Source: Mycobacterium sp. ITM-2016-00318 (GTDB lineage Bacteria; Actinomycetota; Actinomycetes; Mycobacteriales; Mycobacteriaceae). Taken from it: DNA of 64,000 bases. Location: the NCBI RefSeq assembly GCF_002968285.2, contig NZ_CP134400.1:3348001-3412000 (forward strand). The letters are read 5' to 3'. The position numbers were made by a program, and so were the translations under genes. The notes below the pieces were generated by a model, which was given only the letters and a program-made list of their open reading frames with translations, did no database searches and was not told the DNA's origin. Of this stretch, positions 43,729 through 53,200 are shown in pieces (within the stretch, counting starts at the first letter, position 1; every line of letters begins with the position of its first letter).

Positions 43729-44593
43729 TGTCCGCCTGAGCCGGTGTCATCACCCATCGGATCCCGCCGACGACGACATTGCCCGCCATCTTGATCACGG
43801 TGGCCTCTACCGGAGGAACGTAGGGCAGCCACAGTGGCGCGCGCGCCCATGCCGGTAACAGCGAGATCGAGGTCGCGGCCAGAACTCCGTACGGTCCGCG
43901 CATCACCAGCGGCAGCGGAGGCGTCAGCAACAAGAACTTCGCAGCATCCCTGGCCGACGCCGTGCTGCGGAGCTCGGGACGATAGGCGGAGATTCGTTGC
44001 CGCAGTTGCGCTTCGGTACGCGGCGGATCAGCGACACCGAGCGCTTCGGCGACGCGCGCGGTGTCGGCCACATAGCCGTCGCGGCCGTCCTGGTCCAACG
44101 GAGCAGCGCCGTAATGCTGGTGTGCCTGCAGGAAGCTGTCGACTTCCGCGATGTGCACCCACTCCAACAGGTGCGGGTCCGACGCGGCATACGGCGTGCC
44201 GTCGGGCGCCACACCGTGCACCCGCCGATGTATTCCGCGCACCTTGTCGACCGCGCGTTGGGCGTCATCTGCGGTGCCGAAGGTCGTGACGGCGAGGAAG
44301 GTGCTGGTGCGCTGCAATCGGCCCCACGGGTCGCCCCGGTAATCGGAGTGTTCGGCAACGCCGGCCATGGCGAGCGGGTGCAGCGATTGAAGTAGCAACG
44401 CCCGCAGGCCGCCGACGTACATGGAGGCGTCGCCGTGTACGCGCCGGATGGGGCGGTCCGCTGCGAACCAGCGCGGACCAGGAGTGTCGTGGATGCGGGC
44501 CCTGTTCACGGCGCCGTCCGGTCCCGCGACCAGTCCGAACAGGGCCCGACCCAGGCCGGCACGCACTCCGCCGAGATCGTTGCGCAGGGACAT
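43712..44593 (-). CDS. DUF2236 (MpaB-type oxygenase family) protein, second copy
   Basis: A 293-residue member of the DUF2236 family. Marks are the early R-x-x-G-D-A-S-M-Y-V-G-G-L-R-A-L-L-L-Q-S-L-H-P-L-A-M-A-G-V segment, and D-P-H-L-L-E-W-V-H-I-A-E-V-D-S-F, where the W-V-H His is a candidate haem ligand. This is the longer subtype, unlike the protein at 10-840. A hydrophobic patch near residue 230 suggests membrane contact. The ATG at 44593 is divergent from the sigma-factor pseudogene (start 44639), 45 bases away. Confidence 0.88.
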   Translation of the reverse strand: MSLRNDLGGVRAGLGRALFGLVAGPDGAVNRARIHDTPGPRWFAADRPIRRVHGDASMYVGGLRALLLQSLHPLAMAGVAEHSDYRGDPWGRLQRTSTFLAVTTFGTADDAQRAVDKVRGIHRRVHGVAPDGTPYAASDPHLLEWVHIAEVDSFLQAHQHYGAAPLDQDGRDGYVADTARVAEALGVADPPRTEAQLRQRISAYRPELRSTASARDAAKFLLLTPPLPLVMRGPYGVLAATSISLLPAWARAPLWLPYVPPVEATVIKMAGNVVVGGIRWVMTPAQADNDSAA

Positions 44594-44638
44594 GCCTTCG
44601 ACGGTACCGTTCGGCCTTCGGCGTGCTTGGATGACCGT

Positions 44639-45528
44639 GTGGCTGCCGACGACATCTCGTCAGCTGATCTGACTCAGGCGACGGCCGAGTTCGTCGCGGT
44701 TCGCGGACGCCTGTTCGGCATCGCCTACCGCATGCTCGGCAGCCGTACCGAAGCCGAGGACATCGTGCAGGAGGTCTGGCTTCGCTGGCAGCGCTACGAC
44801 CGGAGTTCGGTCATCGAACCCGCCGCTTTCCTGGCCACCACGACGACACGGCTGTGTATCAATGCGCTGCAGTCGGCGCGGGCGCACGCGAAACCTACAT
44901 CGGTCCGTGGATTCCCGAGCCCGTCGACACGAGTGCCGATCCCGTCCTCGGCGCCGAGCGTGGCGAAGCGCTCGAGTTGGCGACGCTGATGCTGCTCGAA
45001 AGGCTCTCTCCCACAGAGCGTGCCGCCTATGTGTTGCGCGAGGCCTTCGACTATCCCTACGCCCAGATCGGCGATGTGCTGCAGATCCAAGAGGGTAATG
45101 CACGGCAACTGGTCACCCGCGCGCGTAGGCACATCGCGGCGGAGCGCAGGGCGCCGGTCGACTCGGCGCAGCAGAAGCGGCTTCTGGAAGCGCTTGTGGC
45201 TGCGGCAGAGCAGGGCGACCTGCACCGGCTGGAACGACTCCTCGCCGAGGACGTCGTCAGCTACACCGACGGCAACGGCATGCGCGGAGCGGCCCGCGTG
45301 CCCGTGCACGGAAGACAGACCGTCGCTAAGTTCATGCGGGCGTTCGCGCCGAACTTCTGGCCCGGCACCGCGGTTTCCTTCGTCGAGGCGAACGGCGCGT
45401 CCTCCGTGCTCGTCTCGCGCAACGGCACCGTTGTCGCGGTATTGGCGATGAGCGCATCCATCGACGGGATCGATCGACTGATGTGGGTGTTGAGTCCCGA
45501 CAAACTCGGCGGATTCCCACACGTGTAG
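44639..45528 (+). pseudogene. SigJ/ECF41-type sigma factor with a frameshift
   Basis: The first frame gives sigma region 2 (F-G-I-A-Y-R-M-L-G-S then A-E-D-I-V-Q-E-V-W-L-R-W), and the second gives region 4 (L-S-P-T-E-R-A-A-Y-V-L-R-E-A-F-D-Y-P-Y-A-Q-I). An NTF2/SnoaL-like C-terminal domain follows, typical of SigJ-like ECF41 factors of about 295 residues. The two frames meet near 44885. Adding one base between 44885 and 44886 would give A-R-A-R-R-E-T-Y-I-G-P-W, the expected family linker. So this is a single-base deletion in the gene, or a sequencing error. As written no full-length protein is made. GTG start proposed at 44639. Confidence 0.85.
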
Positions 45529-45640
45529 TAGCCCACGGTGACGTAGATCTCGTCGGGCGGCAGTCACGAACGCGCAGTACATCCGGTCTTAGCTGGTAAC
45601 CGCAGGCAACGACGCCGCGGACCGCACCGGAAGGCTCATC

Positions 45641-45862
45641 ATGGAAATCCGCAGGCCAGTCAGCTCGGGCATCAGAGCGATCGCCCTCCTTGTCTTCTCG
45701 ATCACGATCACCGCTGCCGTCCTGACAGTCATGGTCATCGACACGCTGGCCGTCCCGTCGTTGTCGGCATCGCCCACGCTGCACTGCACCGAGAGGATCC
45801 AGCTCGAACCGCTGACCCTCGACTTCTTCGAGGACTGCCGAGCAGGGTCGAATCTCCGGTAG
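45641..45862 (+). CDS. Small membrane protein, 73 aa (hypothetical)
   Basis: A 73-residue frame with one hydrophobic helix (I-A-L-L-V-F-S-I-T-I-T-A-A-V-L-T-V-M-V, about residues 14-34) and a short outer tail with two Cys. The ATG at 45641 follows GGAAGG, a fair ribosome site 6 bases upstream. Its stop abuts the stop of the convergent prenyltransferase gene. No family recognised. Evidence is limited to the start site, the helix and the neat gene spacing. Confidence 0.45.
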   Translation: MEIRRPVSSGIRAIALLVFSITITAAVLTVMVIDTLAVPSLSASPTLHCTERIQLEPLTLDFFEDCRAGSNLR

Positions 45863-46873
45863 TCAGACGATTTTCAGCACGGCGCCAATCGCCAGACCGA
45901 GCACCAGCAGCGCGCCGGCCTGCCGCACGTGCAGCCAGGCCAGCGCCGCGTACCACAGCGGCCAGACCGGGTAGTCCGGCGGCGGCTCGTCCGGCGGTGG
46001 CCGAAGGAACCGCGGCCACACCTTCCAAAGTCGCGGCAGCGCCCCAAGAACGAGCAGCGCGGGCCACGGCATCGCGCCGAGCACGACCGCAAGCGCGACC
46101 AGTACGTAGAAGCCGACCATCATCGCCAGCGTCGCGATCCGGGCTCGCCGCTCGCCGAGAATGACTGGAAGCGTGCGGATTCCGAGCGGTTCGTCGAACG
46201 GAATCTTATCGATGTGCTTACCCATCAACACCGTCACGCACAGCAGCCCGTACGGGATCGACGCCAGCACGATGTCCCATCCGACTGTGCCGACCGCCGA
46301 ATAGTAGGTGCCGCACACCATCAGCGGGCCCCACACCACGAAGACGTCGGGCTCACCGAGGCCGCGCTTCTTCAACCGCAGCGGCGGCGCGGTGTAGGCG
46401 ACGCTGAGCACGAAACCCGCGAGCGCGAAGGCGAGCACCGGCCAGCCGCGTGCCAGCGTCAGCACCACGAGGATGGCGAGGTCGGCGATGTTGACCAGAA
46501 GAATCGAGATGACCAGCGTCCTGCGGGCCACCAACCCGGACAACACTGGGTGCGGAGCGTAGAGGGCGCGGGGGTAGCTTGCGCTGTCGGTGCCGACCTG
46601 GGTGTCGAACAGGTCGTTCATCAGATTGTTGGCCACGTGCGCGAGCGTGATCCCGATCAGCGCGAGGACCAGCCAGCGCCAGTCGAGGCCCGGCTCCCCG
46701 ATCGCCAACAGCGCGGCGACGAGCCCGGAGACCAGCGTCATCGGCAGCACTGCCGCTCTGGTCACCACAAGCCAGCGCGTGACCGCATCGACCGGCGCGT
46801 CGGGCGGCGGATTGGTGGTGCGCAGGGCGTAAGCCCAGGACGACAGCTTCGAGCGGGATCTGACCTCTGTCAT
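45863..46873 (-). CDS. UbiA-family prenyltransferase
   Basis: A 336-residue membrane enzyme with about eight helices. The first Asp-rich motif is N-N-L-M-N-D-L-F-D (about residues 85-93). The second lies near Y-T-A-P-P-L-R-L-K and I-D-K-I-P-F-D-E (about 165-230), the usual layout for enzymes that attach an isoprenoid chain to an aromatic or ring acceptor (MenA/UbiA, DppA-like arabinose transferases). Which acceptor is used is not clear. Its ATG overlaps the stop of the WhiB4-like gene as ATGA. Confidence 0.85.
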   Translation of the reverse strand: MTEVRSRSKLSSWAYALRTTNPPPDAPVDAVTRWLVVTRAAVLPMTLVSGLVAALLAIGEPGLDWRWLVLALIGITLAHVANNLMNDLFDTQVGTDSASYPRALYAPHPVLSGLVARRTLVISILLVNIADLAILVVLTLARGWPVLAFALAGFVLSVAYTAPPLRLKKRGLGEPDVFVVWGPLMVCGTYYSAVGTVGWDIVLASIPYGLLCVTVLMGKHIDKIPFDEPLGIRTLPVILGERRARIATLAMMVGFYVLVALAVVLGAMPWPALLVLGALPRLWKVWPRFLRPPPDEPPPDYPVWPLWYAALAWLHVRQAGALLVLGLAIGAVLKIV

Positions 46874-47166
46874 TCCCGAATCGTATGCCCGGCGAAGTAC
46901 GCCGACCAGGACTTGACCTCCGGATGCTGTTTAACGAGCTTTCGGCGTTGCCGCTCGGTCATCCCGCCCCAGACTCCGAACTCGACCTGGTTGTCGAGGG
47001 CGTCGGCAAGACATTGGGTCACCACCGCGCATTGACGGCAGATGACGGCCGCCCGTTTCTGGGCCGCGCCCGTCACGAACAGTTCGTCGGGATCGGCGGT
47101 GCGGCACCGCGCTTGCGCGACCCATGCGAGGCGGCGCTCGCCTGCTAGAGGAGCCAACAGCATCAT
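46870..47166 (-). CDS. whiB4: WhiB4-like iron-sulfur transcription regulator
   Basis: A 98-residue WhiB protein. The four cluster ligands are C21 (A-R-C-R-T), then C-R-Q-C and C-L-A-D, giving the C...C-x-x-C-x-x-x-x-x-C pattern. The G-V-W-G-G turn and the basic M-T-E-R-Q-R-R-K-L-V-K-Q-H follow. The sequence around T-A-D-P-D-E-L-F-V-T-G-A-A-Q-K-R-A-A-V-I-C resembles M. tuberculosis WhiB4, a redox-responsive [4Fe-4S] protein. N-terminus shorter than WhiB4. It is coupled to the UbiA gene (ATGA) and divergent from the giant regulator gene across 74 bases. Confidence 0.85.
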   Translation of the reverse strand: MMLLAPLAGERRLAWVAQARCRTADPDELFVTGAAQKRAAVICRQCAVVTQCLADALDNQVEFGVWGGMTERQRRKLVKQHPEVKSWSAYFAGHTIRE

Positions 47167-47201
47167 GAGGACATCTTGGGAGAGACTCGGGCAGCCGAGG
47201 T

Positions 47202-47217
47202 AAGTAGTCGACTACTT
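47202..47217. promoter_or_regulatory. Perfect 16-bp palindrome in whiB4-like/giant-gene divergent promoter
   Basis: AAGTAGTCGACTACTT reads the same on both strands with no spacer. It lies in the 74-bp region between the WhiB4-like start (47166) and the giant gene start (47241 or 47271). A second inverted repeat CTCGG-GCAG-CCGAG (47186-47199) is just before it. The position suits a dimeric regulator that governs both promoters; the BTAD protein itself is one candidate binder. Confidence 0.6.
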
Positions 47218-47240
47218 CATCTTTACTCGATCTTGACCGC

Positions 47241-50200
47241 GTGTTGAATCGGCCCACCGACGATCGGCGAGTGACTACGCTGCAAGCGGTGGAACTGCGG
47301 GTTTTGGGACCTCTCCAGGCCCGACAAGGCGGGGCGCCGGTGGCGATACCCGGTGCCAAACCGCGCGCAATTCTGACGATGCTCGGGCTGCACGGCGGTT
47401 CGGTCGTATCGGCTGACACACTTCTCGAGCTCCTGTGGGGCGACGATCCCCCGCGCACTGCGGGCAAGGCCCTTCAAACCCACATCTCGGCTCTGCGTCG
47501 AACCGTCGGCGACGGCATCGTGCTGACCCTCGGCACCGGCTGGATTCTCGCCGATGCGGACGTGGACGCAACGCGGTACAAGATCGCGGCGAGGCTGGGG
47601 CGCGACGCTGCTGCCTCCGGCGACACCACCGCGGCGGTGGCCGCATTCGAGGAAGCGCTTTCTCTGTGGCGGGGAATCCCCGAACTGCCCGACAGCCACC
47701 GCGGATCGTCTGAGAAGACGCGCTGGATCGAGGCCCACGCCGCGCTCGTCGAGGACAGAGCGGACGCGTTGCTTGCGACGGGCCGGGCCGCGGAGATCGC
47801 CGGCGAACTCGAGGCGGCGGTCGGCGACGCGCCGCTCCGCGAGAGGCGTTGGGGCCAGCTGATGCTCGCGCTCTACCGGGCGGGCCGACAAGGCGAAGCG
47901 CTCGGCGCGTATCAACGGGCGCGATCGATGTTGGCCGACCAGTTGGGTGTCGACCCCGGCCCGGAACTGCGGCGACTCGAAGCGGCCATCGTCGGGCAGG
48001 ATGCCGCGCTGGAAATGCCTGTGGCACAGCAGGCGTCGAGTATCACCAGAGCGGTGACCTTCCTGCTGACCGATATCGAGGGGTCGACGGCCGCGTGGGA
48101 ATCGGACGCCGACGCCATGGCGGTGGCCCTCGCGCGCCACGACGAGCTGGTCGAGCAGGTGGTGACTTCGCGTGGTGGGCGCCTCATCAAGGCGCGTGGC
48201 GAAGGTGATGCAACGTTTTCGGTCTTCGATCGGCCATCCACGGCGGCCGCGGCAGCCATCGAGCTTCAGGATGCGGTCGCACACGAACCGTGGCCGACGG
48301 GTGAGCCCTTGCGGATTCGCGTGGCGTTGCACACCGGTGAGGTCGAGCTTCGTGACGGCGATTACTTCGGCCGGGCGGTCAACCGCGCCGCACGGCTGAG
48401 ATCCTTGGCCTCCGGTGGGCAAATCCTGTGCTCGGGGGCGACGGCCGAGCTCGTCATCGACTCGCTGACCGATGACGTCGTACTCGCCGATCTCGGAGTG
48501 CGCCAGCTACGCAACCTGGCACGGCCGGAGCACGTGTTCGAGCTGCGGATGCAAACCGCCGATGACGAAGCGTCCTCCCCAGAGGGCGACACCCCCGTCG
48601 AGCGGCCCGATCTGCCGGCCCTCCTGACGGGCCACGGCCCGTTTGTCGGTCGCGGTCAGGAACTCCAACGGCTTTCGTCCACTTGGCAGAGCGCCGTGCT
48701 CGGCGGCATGCGCGCGGTGCTGATCGCCGGCGAGCCGGGCGTCGGCAAGACGCGCCTCGCAGGCGAATGGTCTCGACGGGCCTACGAGGACGGTGCCGTT
48801 GTCCTGTACGGCCGCTGCGACGAAGATCTCGGCGCACCGTATCAACCGTTCGCCGAAGCATTGCGCTCGCTCGTGCCGTGCCTCAGCGCCACTCGGTTGC
48901 GGGCGCTACGCGGCGTCGAGGCGCTTCTCCCGCTGGTACCCGGGCTCGCCGACGTCCTTCCCGACCTCGCCGCGCCGACACGGGCCGATCCCGACACCGA
49001 ACGCTACGCGCTCTTCGACGCCGTCGTTGCGCTGCTGGAGTCCGCATCTACAGCCGCGCCAGTGGTGTTGATCCTCGATGACCTCCACTGGGCCGCCAAG
49101 TCCACGCTGCTGCTGCTCCGCCATCTGCTGCGTTTCGGCGACCAGGCGCAGGTGCGAATCGTCGGCACGTACCGGAGCACCGACCTCGACCGCTCTCATC
49201 CGCTGGCGGCGACGCTCGCCGACCTTCACCGCGACGGCACCGCCGAGCGCCTGCAGCTCGGCGGACTCGATGAGGACGACGTCACGGCGTACGTGGCCGA
49301 GGCCGGCTATGACGACGAAGAGCTGGGCCGGGCACTGGCTTCGGTCACCGGTGGAAACCCGTTCTTCCTCATCGAGGCGCTGCGTCACGTTGATGAAAGC
49401 GGTGGCGTGTGGGATCAGAGCACCCTGCCGCAGGGGGTGCGCGAAGCCGTGAGCCGCCGGCTGTCGCGGTTGCCCTCAGACACCAATAAGGCCCTGGCAG
49501 CGGCAGCGGTTGTCGGCAGCAGGTTCGCCGTCGATCTGGTCGAGCGCGTGGTCGATCAGGATCTCGTGGATGCGTTCGACGAAGCGTGCAAAGCCGGAAT
49601 CGTCATCGAGGAGCCGGGCGGCCGCTATCGGTTCAACCATGCACTGATCCGGCAGTCGTTGCTTGCCGAACTGCCCTCGGTGCGGCGCATGCGGCTACAC
49701 CAGCGCATCGCAACGACTTTGGAGAATGAGCCGGGCGCCGAGGATGAACTGCTGGCCGAGTTGGCACATCACTACTTCGAATGCGCGTGGGCCGGTAACG
49801 CGGCCAAGGCCGTCGAGTACTGCAGGCGGGCCGCCGACCAGGCGATGGCCCGCCTGGCCTACGAGGGCGCCGCCGACCTGTACGACCATGCACTGCACGC
49901 ACTCGAGGAGATCGACGACGAGCTGCCCGATCGCGAGGATCGGGCCACCGAGTTGCTGGTGGCCCGTTGCGAGGCGCTGCTGGCCGCGGGCGACGTGGTT
50001 TCGGCGGCAGGGGCGGTCACTGCGCTGCAGCGGGCGACGCGCGATTCGGCTCGGATCGCGGCCTGGGCGGCATGCTACGAGGGTCAGCTGTCGATGCTCG
50101 TCCATCCCGAACGATTGGATTCGATTGAATCGACTGTCAGCGCGGCAGCCGACACACTTGCCGAATTAGACGACGCTGCAGGCGAAGCCACGGCGCACAC

Positions 50201-53200
50201 CGTGCGCGCTCTCTGTCTTGCCCGACTCGGGAGGATCGGTGATTCCGAGATCGCGCTGGATCGTGCGCTCACGGCGGCACGGCGCGCGCGTCAACACCGT
50301 CGGGTGAATGCCGTGCTCGCCGTCGCGCCACTTGCGGCGCTGTGGGGTCCGAACCCGGTCCCACGCGCGGGCGGACGGTGTCTCGACGTGGTACGCCTGC
50401 TGCGCATAACCACAGACTCCCCCGCCGTCGAGGCGACGTCGACGCGGTGCCAGGCCGTGCTGGAGGCCTTCCGGGGACGCGCGGCCGCGGCCCGACGGAT
50501 GATCGAGTCTGCCCGCCGCACCGTCAGCGAACTCGGTTTACGTCATGCGTTGCTGGAGGTCGAGCAGTTCGCAGGCATCGTCGAGTTGGTCGTCGATGAT
50601 TCGGCCGCCGCTGAGCCATATCTCCGCAAGGCTTACAACGGCTTTCGGCGACTGGGCCTCGATGCGGATACCGCCGAAACGGCAGCGCTGCTTGGCCGCG
50701 CATGCCTGGCGCTGGACCGCGAGACCGAGGCAGAAGAATTGTGTTCGGAGAGCGAGCGACTCGCAGGCCACGCGCTCAAGGCATCGATCGCCTGGCGCAC
50801 CCTTCGGGCGCACCTGCTCTCGCGCAGTGGAGCACACGACGAGGCACGGCGATTTGCCGAGGCGGCGATCGCCCTTGCCGAGCGCACCGACGCGTTGGTC
50901 GACCACGGCGATGCCTGCCTAACATTGGCGACGGTCCTCAATGCAGCCGGCGATGACGCCGGGGGTCGAGCGGCAGCCGGGCAGGCGATCGATCTGTATG
51001 AACGCAAAGGTGCACCAGCACTTGTCGAAATGGCGTCGCGCGTTCTAACCGGTACAAGCAAACCTGTGCCTTCGGCTCCCGCGCCGGAGAGCGGCCGCCC
51101 CGAGGTGGCCAATGAATGCACGCGAGTGGGCGAGCAGATGCTAGCTGCCGTGAATCGCGAGGACTGGTCGGCGGTCGAACAACTGTTGGCGCCCGACGTC
51201 ACTACCGAGAGCCGTCGGAAGATCGTCGGCTTCGAGAAGTTTCAGATATCGGCCAGCCAGTGGCCCGTCGAAATGCGGCGGTACTTCAAAGCGGGCATCG
51301 TGCAATTCCGTCACGAGTTCGTCGCGGTCCGTGGCGAAGGTTGGGCGCTTGCCCGCTTGCAAGCGGGCACTGGCGATGCGGGTTCATCGGCGCCGCGGGA
51401 CGAACTGCTCCAGGTGATTGGTCTTGATGCCCAGGGTCGAATCGCGCAGCAGGTGTGGTTCGACATCGAAGACATCGACGCCGCCATAGCCGAACTCGAC
51501 GCGATGCACCTCGCCCCCGACCACACGATCCCGCAGAAGCGGCGTCTCGAGAACGCAGCAACCCGCGCGTCGGACCGTCATGGTTCGGCCTTCGTCTCAC
51601 GCGATTGGACTGCCGTCGAAGCGCTGCTGGCCCCGGATTTCTATATCCAGGATCGGCGACCGACCGTGAACGCCGGGCTGCGACGTGGCCGAGACGCCGA
51701 GATCGAAGACTTGCAGGCGTCGGCCGCCGTCGGGTTCGAACACGCGACAGCTGCTGTTATCGCAACCCGCGGCCGGCACCTCGCACTCACCCGTGGCCGC
51801 TATTCAGGCGGTCATGATCGGCCGTTCGAGAATGAAGTGCTTCACGTCGTCGAGATCGACTCCGATGAGCGCATAGCGGCAGTCGTGGTATTCGAAACCA
51901 CCGACATCAATGCAGCTTTCGAGGAGCTCGACGCAAGATACATTGTGGGAGAAGCTGCGCCATATGCAGGGACGTGGCAGGCTGTCACACAGGCGTATAG
52001 CGCACTCAACCAACGCGAAATGCCCGTGCTCGCAGCCGGCTGGGTCGATACCGACCATCGATCACTCGCCGCCATCGGACCAGGTGACCTTGTCGCATAC
52101 ATACGCGCCGCCTGGGACGACCTCGCGTCTGGGGGCGGCGAGCAGCGCGTGGAGGCCGTGCACCGACTGGACACTCTGGGAGGAGTCGTCACCCACACGG
52201 CGCACGGTATCTCGCATGAGGGCGTCGACGCAGAGTGGCGCATGATTTGCGTTTTCACGGTCGCCGACGGCTTGCTCAATCGCCTGGAGATCTTCGACGA
52301 AGCGGACCTCGAGAAGGCGCTTGCGCGCTTCGACGAACTGCATCCAAGGCCGCGAGAGCTTGAAAACGCGGCAAGCCGATCGGTCCAACGTTATTTGGCG
52401 CACTACGCGGCACGCGACTGGGACTCGATGGCGGAAGCGCTGGCTGATGCAATCACCACGGATGACCGTCGGCGAGTGCTGGGTGCAGGGTTGCGACACG
52501 GTCGGGAGGCGGCGATTGCGGATCAGCGAGTAATCGCCGACCTCGGTGTTGATGACATCGTGACAACGGTAGTTGCGATCCGCGGTGAGCATCTGTCGCT
52601 TCTACGGACGCAATTCATAGGCGGCGACCTCGGCCAAGAGGCGATCAATGAGACTCTCGCGGTTGTCGAGACAGACACCGAGGAGCGCATTGCGGCGCAT
52701 ATTTCCTTCGATGTCAATGACTTCGTCGTCGCAATAGCCGAGCTCGAGTCGCGTTACCTTGCGGGAGAGGCCGCACCGTTTGCCGACACGTGGTCGCCGA
52801 TCACCCGCGCTTTCGCCGCACTGAACCGCCATGAACTCGACGGACTACCTCGCACGACGCCCCAGTACCAGGTCGTCGACCACCGACTTCATGCCACGAT
52901 CGATGCAGCGGATCTGGTCGATTTATTCGGCATCACATGGGATCTGACGCCCGATCTTGTCATGTACGTGGAGGCCGTGCATCGGCTTGACGACCTTGGC
53001 GCCGTCATCACGCAAGGGGCTTACGGAACGTCTCCTCAAGGCTTCGACGCGCAATGGCGCATGATTCAACTCCTGACGGTGCAGGACCAATTGGGCACCT
53101 TCTGCGAACTGTTCGACGAGGCGGACCTCGATGCCGCGCTCGCCCGTTTCGACGAATTGCACACGCATGAGCCGCGGCTGGAGAACGCGGCCAGCCGAGC

